Source: CAYJAZ01 sp964370095 (GTDB lineage: Bacteria > Desulfobacterota > Desulfovibrionia > Desulfovibrionales > Desulfovibrionaceae). Taken from it: a stretch of DNA of 12,183 nucleotides. Within the stretch, counting starts at the first letter, position 1; each line of letters starts with the position of its first letter. The notes below the pieces were generated by a model. It worked only from the letters and a program-made list of their open reading frames with translations. It was not told the origin of the DNA and made no database searches. Shown piece by piece: positions 7,728 to 12,183 of the stretch. Location of the stretch: assembly GCA_964370095.1 (NCBI GenBank), contig CAYJHJ010000064.1, positions 1 through 12,183 on the forward strand, given 5' to 3'. The position numbers and the translations under genes are program-made.

Positions 7728-7750
7728 AATTGTATAGATAATATACAATT
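7728..7750. promoter_or_regulatory. second perfect palindrome upstream of VTC operon
   Basis: Arms AATTGTATA (7728-7736) and TATACAATT (7742-7750) are exact reverse complements around GATAA. It shares the TGTATA/TATACA half-site with the palindrome at 7699-7717; the centres are about 31 bases apart, near three helical turns, which suits two dimers of the same regulator. The regulator is not identifiable here. Confidence 0.5.
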
Positions 7751-7759
7751 AATTTATAA

Positions 7760-7789
7760 AAATATTATTTCATTAATCAAATAATATTT
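7760..7789. repeat. 11-bp perfect inverted repeat
   Basis: AAATATTATTT (7760-7770) and its exact complement (7779-7789) flank an 8-base loop. It differs in sequence from the two palindromes to its left and lies just upstream of a ribosome-site-like AAGGA and a micro-ORF on the plus strand. All-AT stems can arise by chance in such DNA, but 11 of 11 is long. Confidence 0.45.
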
Positions 7790-7799
7790 CAAGGAAAAA

Positions 7800-7871
7800 A
7801 TGTGCCAAGATAAATTTCAAATCATACTTCTGCTTATTTTTTTATTCTTTAGGTTTCACTTTAATCATTAA
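7800..7871 (+). CDS. possible 23-aa membrane micro-peptide
   Basis: An ATG with AAGGA 4 bases upstream (7791-7795) opens a 23-codon frame ending at TAA 7869-7871. The peptide is one hydrophobic stretch (QIILLLIFLFFRF) with a short charged start and a His/Asn end, long enough to cross or lie in the membrane, like many type I toxins or small membrane regulators. It sits between the palindromes and the second hairpin element. There is no homology support; AT-rich DNA easily gives Phe/Leu/Ile-rich frames. Confidence 0.25.
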   Translation: MCQDKFQIILLLIFLFFRFHFNH

Positions 7872-7873
7872 AA

Positions 7874-7923
7874 AAGTAAATTCCCAAGCGTCTTTACCGT
7901 ATAAGGGCGGACAACTTGGGACT
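7874..7923 (-). terminator. terminator after tRNA-Pro, copy 2 of the hairpin element
   Basis: TCCCAAG (7882-7888) pairs with CTTGGGA (7915-7921), with an inner CCG (7897-7899)/CGG (7908-7910) stem around TATAAGGG. On the minus strand it lies downstream of the tRNA pair and is followed by TTTACTTTTTT, so it probably terminates the tRNA transcript. It matches 4764-4806 at about 35 of 43 positions without gaps, including the loop, which is more than two unrelated terminators should share. Confidence 0.65.
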
Positions 7924-7940
7924 CTATAAAATTTATGATG

Positions 7941-8017
7941 TGGTCGGGATGGCGGGATTTGAACCCACGACCACTCGCCCCCCAGACGAGTGCGCTACCA
8001 AACTGCGCTACATCCCG
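7941..8017 (-). tRNA. tRNA-Pro (anticodon GGG)
   Basis: The 77-base gene folds as a cloverleaf: acceptor CGGGATG with CATCCCG, D-arm region GTAGCGCAGTTTGGTAGCGC, anticodon stem CTCGT/GCGAG with loop CTGGGGG giving anticodon GGG, and T-arm with GTTCAAATC. Discriminator A is followed by an encoded CCA. It is the second gene of a minus-strand pair with tRNA-Ser. Confidence 0.95.
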
Positions 8018-8049
8018 ATAATAAATTATTTTTTGAAAAATATTTTATG

Positions 8050-8141
8050 TGGCGGAGAGGAAGAGATTTGAACTCTTGGATGGGGATAAGCCATCACACG
8101 ATTTCCAATCGTGCTCCTTCGGCCAGCTCGGACACCTCTCC
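8050..8141 (-). tRNA. tRNA-Ser (anticodon GGA)
   Basis: This 92-base class II tRNA has acceptor GGAGAGG with CCTCTCC, anticodon stem CACGA/TCGTG with loop TTGGAAA giving GGA, a long variable arm (TGATGGCTTATCCCCATCC region), T-loop GTTCAAATC, discriminator G and an encoded CCA. The promoter candidate lies directly upstream; tRNA-Pro follows 32 bases downstream. Confidence 0.95.
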
Positions 8142-8153
8142 GTGTGAAGAAAA

Positions 8154-8182
8154 GCTATACAAGACTTTAGTTTTATTTGCAA
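8154..8182 (-). promoter_or_regulatory. promoter of the tRNA-Ser/tRNA-Pro unit
   Basis: On the minus strand TTGCAA (8182-8177) and TATAGC (8159-8154) are separated by 17 bases, as expected for a housekeeping sigma promoter; transcription would start near 8147, a few bases before the tRNA-Ser 5' end. An inverted repeat AAGACTT (8161-8167)/AAGTCTT (8181-8187) spans the spacer and touches the -35 box. Confidence 0.5.
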
Positions 8183-8270
8183 GTCTTTTTTATATAAAAT
8201 GAAAAATTAAAAGCATTTTCTTTGCTGGACACGTGTAAAACTTTAGAATAGAATAAAAAAAGATAAAGTA

Positions 8271-8822
8271 TTATAAAATCCAGTTTGCTTGTGAGGCCCA
8301 TATAAGCTCTGGTGTAAAAAGCTCTTGAGAATGTTCTATGATGGATTTAAGCTCTTTTATTGAAATAAACATAATTTCATTTTGTTTTGTGTATACTGAA
8401 TTTAAAAGACGTATTTGCTCTTCTGCTTTGAGTTTAGATGCCATAAAAACTGAGGCAATAAAAGGTATATCATTATGGTTGAGATATGGAAGAAAGGCAA
8501 TTTGATCAAGCTTAACCTCATGCAATTCAAACTGTTCATATAGTCCTCTTAGTGCGGCATCTTCACATGATTCATTGGCGTAAACATGACTATAGATTGA
8601 AATATCCCAAAGCCCGGCATTGTGCTTGTTGTTTTTAGGATGTCTGCGTAGAAGAAGTTGACTTTGTTGATTTTTAATAGCAACTAAGACTATTTTTCTT
8701 GTAAGCTTTTGTATTATGCTTTTATCTATATTCATATACATGATAGCATTTCCACTGTTGTCAAGAATTTCAACAAGATGAGAGCTATCATAATGATTTT
8801 TTTTAAAAGGTGATTTTTTCAT
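8271..8822 (-). CDS. Nudix-fold protein with degenerate Nudix box
   Basis: This 183-aa protein resembles the IPP-isomerase-like/YfcD-type Nudix group: an N-terminal 'HLVEILDNSGNAI' strand pair, then VLVAIKNQQSQLLLRRHPKN and HNAGLWDISIYSHV. The Nudix box (about residues 78-100 from Met at 8822) should read Gx5Ex7REUxEExGU; here the first Gly is Ser, RE is RG (SCEDAALRGL), the EE pair is EQ and the last Gly is Glu. Losing the RE glutamate and one of the EE pair suggests weak or no Mg-dependent hydrolysis, or a binding role. I chose the ATG at 8822 rather than the one at 8870: the longer form adds a hydrophobic 16-residue stretch wholly antisense to rimI and has no ribosome site, whereas the shorter has AGG about 10 bases upstream. 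The gene diverges from rimI with overlapping start codons. Substrate unknown. Confidence 0.75.
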   Translation of the reverse strand: MKKSPFKKNHYDSSHLVEILDNSGNAIMYMNIDKSIIQKLTRKIVLVAIKNQQSQLLLRRHPKNNKHNAGLWDISIYSHVYANESCEDAALRGLYEQFELHEVKLDQIAFLPYLNHNDIPFIASVFMASKLKAEEQIRLLNSVYTKQNEIMFISIKELKSIIEHSQELFTPELIWASQANWIL

Positions 8823-9336
8823 GAATAGAAAACCTATAAACACAGAAATATGTAAAGTTAAAAACCTCAATGAAGATGATGTTGAAGCAGTGTATCTTTT
8901 AGAAACTGAGAATTTTAGTCAAGCATGGACGCAAGCTCAAATTAGAAAGGCAATACAAAGTAAAAATTTTTTATTTTTAGGCATTTTTGACAAAGATATA
9001 TTAGTTGCTTATCTTTTTGCTCAATGCTTTCCATCTATTGAAAAACTCAATATGGGTGAATGTGAAATAATTAATATTGCAACAACAAGTAAGCATAGAA
9101 GAAAGGGCTTAGCTGAAGCTCTTTTGAATTATCTTATTTCTTTTGTCAATCAAAAACAAGCCGATTCAATTCTTTTAGAGGTTAGAGAAAGCAATTTTCC
9201 TGCTTTTAATCTTTATTCTAAACTTGGCTTTAAAATAGTTGGAAGAAGAAAAAATTATTATCCTCCTTTATTATCAGAAAATAAAGAAGAAAAAAATGAA
9301 GATGCAATTATTATGAAGTTTATATGTATAAAATAG
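8821..9336 (+). CDS. rimI: ribosomal protein S18-alanine N-acetyltransferase (GNAT family)
   Basis: RimI acetylates the N-terminal alanine of ribosomal protein S18 using acetyl-CoA in the cytosol; members may also act on other proteins. The 171-aa sequence has the RimI order: 'SQAWTQAQI' (33-41) near the start, CEIINIATT (81-89) with the conserved Glu, the acetyl-CoA loop HRRKGLAEALL (92-102, R/QxxGxG/A type), LLEVRESNFPAFNLYSKLGF (118-137) with the conserved Tyr132, then the GRRKNYY end motif. It is a little longer than E. coli RimI (148 aa) because of a 'SENKEEKNED' insertion. AAGGTGA is 7 bases before the ATG. A bidirectional terminator starts at its stop codon. Other GNATs are possible, but the LEVRxxNxxAxxLY motif is typical of RimI. 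Confidence 0.88.
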   Translation: MNRKPINTEICKVKNLNEDDVEAVYLLETENFSQAWTQAQIRKAIQSKNFLFLGIFDKDILVAYLFAQCFPSIEKLNMGECEIINIATTSKHRRKGLAEALLNYLISFVNQKQADSILLEVRESNFPAFNLYSKLGFKIVGRRKNYYPPLLSENKEEKNEDAIIMKFICIK

Positions 9337-9366
9337 GAGAGAATTCTAACAACTCTCCCCTATTTT
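9330..9366. terminator. bidirectional terminator between rimI and the CoA-disulfide reductase gene
   Basis: GGAGAG (9336-9341) pairs with CTCTCC (9353-9358), loop 11 bases; after a 2-base CC bulge AAAATA (9330-9335) pairs with TATTTT (9361-9366). The stem overlaps the rimI TAG stop. T-rich tails occur on both strands, fitting the convergent arrangement. Confidence 0.75.
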
Positions 9367-9383
9367 AAAGTATATAAAAGAAT

Positions 9384-11123
9384 TTATTCTAAGCTATCGC
9401 CACGTTTTCTCAAGGATTGTGCACCCCCATAAACGGAGGCAATGATATTGTTATATCCTGCACGCTTAAGTAAGATAAGTGCTTCATAGGAACGAGTTCC
9501 TGTGCTACAAGAAAGAATTATTTTTTTATCTTTAGGCACTTCATTCATACGCTCTTTTAATTGCTCTAAAGGAAGTGATAAGAAAGAATTTGGATATTTT
9601 TTCTGCAAATCAAGCACATTTTGATGCGGAGGACGAATATCAACAACATAAATTCCATTTGAATCTTTTTCATTCCAATAAGTTAGAAACTCTGTTGGTT
9701 CCATTGCTTCAAGTCTTCCTGCAAGCACATTGTCTGCAACGTTTGCAACGCTGTTAATAATATCCATAGCTGAAGCAAAAGGAGGTGCATAAACAATTTC
9801 TGCATTTGAAAGATTGTCAATAGTAGCATTTCCAAATTGCATAAGAACAGCAACAGCATCAACTCTAGCTTTTACAGCATCAGTATTTGTTGAGCAAGCT
9901 TGAAAACCTAAAATTTTTCTTGTTTTTTTATCAACAACAATCTGCATTGTAGTCATTGTTGCATCAGGATAAAAGTGAGCATGATCATCACCTTCAATAG
10001 CGACAGTAACTGCATCAAATCCATTTTTTTCAGCAAATACTTGGGTAAAGCCAACGCCTGCAAAAGAAAGTTCATTCAACTTCACACACCAAGAGCCAAC
10101 ATAACCATCAAAAGAATCCGCTCTTTCTTGGTTATTAGCTAAATAAGCAAGGTTTGAACCTATAATTCTTCCTTGTCTATTAGCCATTGAACCTAAAGGA
10201 ATATAACCGTCTTGCCCATTGATAATATTTTTAACACTACAGCAATCGCCGCCTGAATAAATATCAGGATCTGAAGTACGCATGTATTTATCAACTTTGA
10301 TAGCTCCGTTTGCAATGCAATCAAGCCCTGCTTCTTTAGCTAAATCAGTGTTTGGAATAAAGCCAATAGAAGCAATCACTAAATCTGCGTCAATAACTTG
10401 TTTATCTGTTATAACTCTTTTAACGTATCCGTTTTCACCTTCAAGTTTCACAACCTTTTCATTCAAAACAACGTTAACACCAAGCTTTTTCAAATCATCT
10501 TCTGCTATTCTTGCTGAATGTTCGTTAGAAACTGTGGGAAGAATTTGATCAAAAACTTCAATAACACTTACTTCAATACCCCACATATCAGCCAAAGCAA
10601 CTGCGACTTCAAGGCCTATAAAACCAGCCCCAACAACAACTGCAGTTTGAATTTTACCACTTGCACAAGCCTCATGCACGTCTTTTGCTTCGTGAAGATT
10701 TGTTACAGCAGTAACATTTTTCAAATCAGCTCCTTCTACAGTAAGCTGGCGTGGGCGGGCACCTGTTGAAATCACAAGTTTATCATAAGATAAAGTTTCT
10801 TTTTCACCTGTTTCCAAAACTTCAACAAGAACATTTTTTTCTGCTCTATTAATTTTTAAGGCTTTCACGCCTGTTCTTGCTTTCACACTTTTTACAGTAT
10901 CAAAAAAATGCTCGTTACGGATTTCATGGGCAACAGTCATTCTTAAGTCATCAAGATTAGAAACGTCTCCCGAAAGATAATATGGAATACCACAACCGCC
11001 GTATGAAATATATTGATCTTGATCGATTAATGTTATATCTGCATTATCTACTAAACGGCTATAGCGTGCAGCAACTTTCGGACCAAGTGCAACTCCGCCA
11101 ATAACTAAAACTTTTTGACTCAT
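9384..11123 (-). CDS. CoA-disulfide/persulfide reductase with C-terminal rhodanese domain
   Basis: This 579-aa cytosolic flavoenzyme belongs to the CoADR-RHD family, which uses NAD(P)H to reduce CoA disulfide or CoA persulfide/polysulfide and serves redox balance or sulfur reduction. Visible features: FAD loop VIGGVALGPKVAAR (7-20), single active-site Cys44 in SYGGCGIPYY, NAD(P)H loop VVVGAGFIGLEVAVAL, second FAD motif IYSGGDC, a dimerisation domain with the QACS/'DAVKARVDAVAVLMQF' stretch, and a rhodanese domain (about 475-579) with VVDIRP and the active loop CSTGTRS carrying Cys539. Both catalytic cysteines are present, so it should be active in full. Ribosome site AGAGG, 7 bases upstream. 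A 30-aa ORF with a terminator lies just upstream, so it may have its own promoter or be read through. nfnA diverges beyond, another sulfur/ferredoxin redox gene. Confidence 0.92.
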   Translation of the reverse strand: MSQKVLVIGGVALGPKVAARYSRLVDNADITLIDQDQYISYGGCGIPYYLSGDVSNLDDLRMTVAHEIRNEHFFDTVKSVKARTGVKALKINRAEKNVLVEVLETGEKETLSYDKLVISTGARPRQLTVEGADLKNVTAVTNLHEAKDVHEACASGKIQTAVVVGAGFIGLEVAVALADMWGIEVSVIEVFDQILPTVSNEHSARIAEDDLKKLGVNVVLNEKVVKLEGENGYVKRVITDKQVIDADLVIASIGFIPNTDLAKEAGLDCIANGAIKVDKYMRTSDPDIYSGGDCCSVKNIINGQDGYIPLGSMANRQGRIIGSNLAYLANNQERADSFDGYVGSWCVKLNELSFAGVGFTQVFAEKNGFDAVTVAIEGDDHAHFYPDATMTTMQIVVDKKTRKILGFQACSTNTDAVKARVDAVAVLMQFGNATIDNLSNAEIVYAPPFASAMDIINSVANVADNVLAGRLEAMEPTEFLTYWNEKDSNGIYVVDIRPPHQNVLDLQKKYPNSFLSLPLEQLKERMNEVPKDKKIILSCSTGTRSYEALILLKRAGYNNIIASVYGGAQSLRKRGDSLE

Positions 11124-11150
11124 GAGAAAACCTCTTTTATAAAATTGTTT

Positions 11151-11186
11151 TAAATAGAAAACTTCTTAAAATTAAATTTAAGAAGT
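11151..11186 (-). terminator. terminator after the 30-aa ORF
   Basis: ACTTCTTAAA (11161-11170) and TTTAAGAAGT (11177-11186) form a perfect 10-bp stem with a 6-base loop. On the minus strand it starts 7 bases after the small ORF stop and is followed by TTTTCTATTT. It may end the small transcript or attenuate transcription into the CoADR gene. Confidence 0.6.
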
Positions 11187-11193
11187 ATAAAAA

Positions 11194-11286
11194 TTAATGA
11201 TGATCTTTATTGGGATTTGTTTTTTTAATAAAGTATAAACCGCCTAAAACAGCGCCTAAACCTAAAAAGAAAAATAAAATATCCAT
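11194..11286 (-). CDS. 30-aa single-span membrane protein
   Basis: ATG at 11286 has a textbook ribosome site, AAGGAG (11298-11293), 6 bases upstream. The peptide is a clean membrane span, ILFFFLGLGAVLGGLYFI, with a Gly-x3-Gly-type face, followed by a charged tail KKTNPNKDHH: N-terminus out or in cannot be decided, but positive residues follow the span. It ends with TAA and is closed by a hairpin terminator, giving the unit 'promoter-RBS-ORF-terminator'. I do not recognise a family; small proteins of this style occur as accessory subunits of membrane complexes (for example cytochrome oxidase assembly or transporter partners), which is only an analogy. The strong ribosome site and terminator make chance unlikely. 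Confidence 0.6.
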   Translation of the reverse strand: MDILFFFLGLGAVLGGLYFIKKTNPNKDHH

Positions 11287-11365
11287 CTAAAACTCCTTAA
11301 AATTTGATAATTAAATTCTTGCATAAAACATTGTGGTATGTTAAAAACTTTCATGAATTTTTATT

Positions 11366-11394
11366 ATCTTATTTTAAAATAAATATAAAATCAA
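11366..11394 (-). promoter_or_regulatory. candidate promoter for the 30-aa ORF / CoADR gene
   Basis: On the minus strand TTGATT (11394-11389) and TAAGAT (11371-11366) are 17 bases apart. A start near 11359 would leave a leader of about 73 bases before the 30-aa ORF. AT-richness makes such matches common. Confidence 0.35.
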
Positions 11395-11437
11395 GTAGAT
11401 TTTCACTATCATTTAAATTCATTTTATTGCTTTTAGC

Positions 11438-11467
11438 TTGACTTAGTGTAAAATTATTAAATATATT
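11438..11467 (+). promoter_or_regulatory. candidate promoter for nfnA
   Basis: TTGACT (11438-11443) and TATATT (11462-11467) are 18 bases apart, with a predicted start near 11474 and a leader of about 75 bases. It sits back-to-back with the candidate minus-strand promoter in the divergent spacer 11287-11549; I see no riboswitch or clear operator there. Confidence 0.4.
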
Positions 11468-11549
11468 CTTAATTATGTATTATATAAAACAGACTAAATT
11501 GAAAATTATATTTATGACAATATCAAAGTAGGACTATTTTGGAGGAAAA

Positions 11550-12183
11550 ATGCCCACAAAAATATTAAAGAAAAAATCACTGATACCAGGCCGCACAAGT
11601 CAGCTAACACTTGATGCACCACAAATTGCAAAAAACGCAAAACCCGGTCATTTTGTAATGTTAAGAATGGATGAAAAAGGCGAACGCATTCCCCTTACTA
11701 TTGCAGACACTGATAAAGAAAATGGAACAATAACCATTGTATATCTTGTGCTTGGCAAATCAACCCAAATTCTTGAAGACATGAAAGAAGGCGATGAAAT
11801 TTTAGATGTTTGTGGCCCTCTTGGAAAAGCTACTCATATAGTTAAGTCTGATAAGCCAGTTATTTGCGTAGGTGGCGGAACAGGCATTGCCGCCATGCAC
11901 CACATAGCAAAAGGCAATAAAAATGCAGGAAATTACGTTATAGCCTGCATTGGTGCAAGAAGCAAAGACTTGCTTTTGTTCCATGATGAACTTGCAGCTT
12001 TTTGCGATGAAGTTTGGGTTTCCACCGATGATGGCTCTTTTGGCGAAAAAGGCATTGTTACCGATCCCTTAAAAAAATATCTTGAAGAGAAGAAGCCACT
12101 TCACGAAGTTGTTGCTATTGGCCCTGTCCCTATGATGCAAGCTGTTGCAAATGTTACTAAACCTTATGATGTGCCAACAGTTG
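11550..12183 (+). CDS. nfnA: NfnA/SudB-type ferredoxin-NADP+ reductase small subunit, 3' end cut by window
   Basis: The frame stays open to the window end (211 complete codons). The sequence matches the sulfide dehydrogenase/dihydroorotate dehydrogenase electron-transfer family: N-terminal barrel with PGHFVMLRMDEKGERIPLTI (the RxPLTI FAD motif), VYLVLGKSTQIL, DVCGPLGKAT, then the NAD(P)-binding part with CVGGGTGIAAMHHIAKG, IGARSKDLLLFHDEL, VSTDDGSFGEKGIVTD and AIGPVPMMQAV. The Cys-rich [2Fe-2S] end expected next lies outside. In anaerobes this subunit pairs with a GltD-like NfnB to link NADH, NADPH and ferredoxin by flavin-based bifurcation; nfnB normally follows directly. Ribosome site GGAGG is 4 bases before ATG. 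PyrK and SudB are close relatives; the conserved spacing and absence of pyr genes favour NfnA/SudB. Confidence 0.88.
   Translation, partial: MPTKILKKKSLIPGRTSQLTLDAPQIAKNAKPGHFVMLRMDEKGERIPLTIADTDKENGTITIVYLVLGKSTQILEDMKEGDEILDVCGPLGKATHIVKSDKPVICVGGGTGIAAMHHIAKGNKNAGNYVIACIGARSKDLLLFHDELAAFCDEVWVSTDDGSFGEKGIVTDPLKKYLEEKKPLHEVVAIGPVPMMQAVANVTKPYDVPTV

Noticed and set aside
7990..8202. 70-aa plus-strand frame across the tRNA pair
   Set aside because: It is antisense to two clear tRNA genes and their promoter; no ribosome site or motif.
8823..8870. N-terminal extension of the Nudix-like protein (start at 8870)
   Set aside because: The 16 extra residues are hydrophobic, antisense to rimI and without an SD; the ATG at 8822 aligns better with the usual Nudix N-terminus.
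10282..10769. Two plus-strand frames inside the CoADR gene
   Set aside because: Antisense shadows of a long, well-recognised gene; composition mirrors its codon use.

Overview
The window comes from a low-GC (roughly 30% by eye), AT-rich anaerobic bacterium, probably Gram-negative. The reasons are an NfnA/SudB-type flavin reductase subunit, a CoA-disulfide-reductase/rhodanese fusion, a small flavin/ferredoxin protein, a Sec signal peptide without any cell-wall anchor, and tRNAs with encoded CCA ends. Gut-associated sulfur-metabolising lineages with AT-rich genomes (Desulfovibrionales-like or Deferribacterota-like) would fit, but I cannot fix the taxon from this sequence.

Layout. Positions 41-890 (+) hold a 47-aa hypothetical ORF and a PNPOx-fold flavoprotein fused to a two-cluster ferredoxin. 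Positions 891-1092 are a spacer dominated by an 18-bp inverted repeat whose loop carries two anti-Shine-Dalgarno-like motifs. Positions 1093-4662 (+) encode a 1189-aa membrane cyclic-di-GMP enzyme: sensor, dead GGDEF, intact EAL, two PAS-like regions, intact GGDEF. A bidirectional hairpin terminator (4761-4810) separates it from a convergent three-gene operon on the minus strand (7680 to 4879). That operon encodes a VTC/CYTH-fold protein, a DUF4956 membrane protein and a secreted parallel beta-helix carbohydrate-binding protein. Three AT-rich palindromes lie upstream of it (7699-7789). Then follow a tiny membrane-peptide ORF, a second copy of the 4761-type hairpin, and tRNA-Pro(GGG) and tRNA-Ser(GGA) in one minus-strand unit. 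Next is a divergent pair whose start codons overlap in a single CATG: a degenerate Nudix protein (-) and RimI (+). After a bidirectional terminator comes the CoA-disulfide reductase/rhodanese gene (-), preceded by a 30-aa membrane-peptide gene with its own terminator. The window ends inside nfnA (+).

How they may work together. The right-hand part concerns NAD(P)H, thiol/persulfide and ferredoxin redox chemistry. The middle operon is a known type of conserved neighbourhood linking a phosphate-polymer-type enzyme fold, a DUF4956 membrane protein and a secreted Ca-binding-type beta-helix adhesin; the usual CotH partner is not seen here. The large c-di-GMP enzyme next door could control surface attachment, but that link is inference from proximity only.

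The least explained items are the two-copy hairpin element with a conserved loop, the palindrome cluster in front of the VTC operon, the anti-SD-loop inverted repeat, the CATG start-codon overlap and several very small membrane ORFs with good ribosome binding sites. I see no CRISPR array, transposase, phage gene or rRNA.
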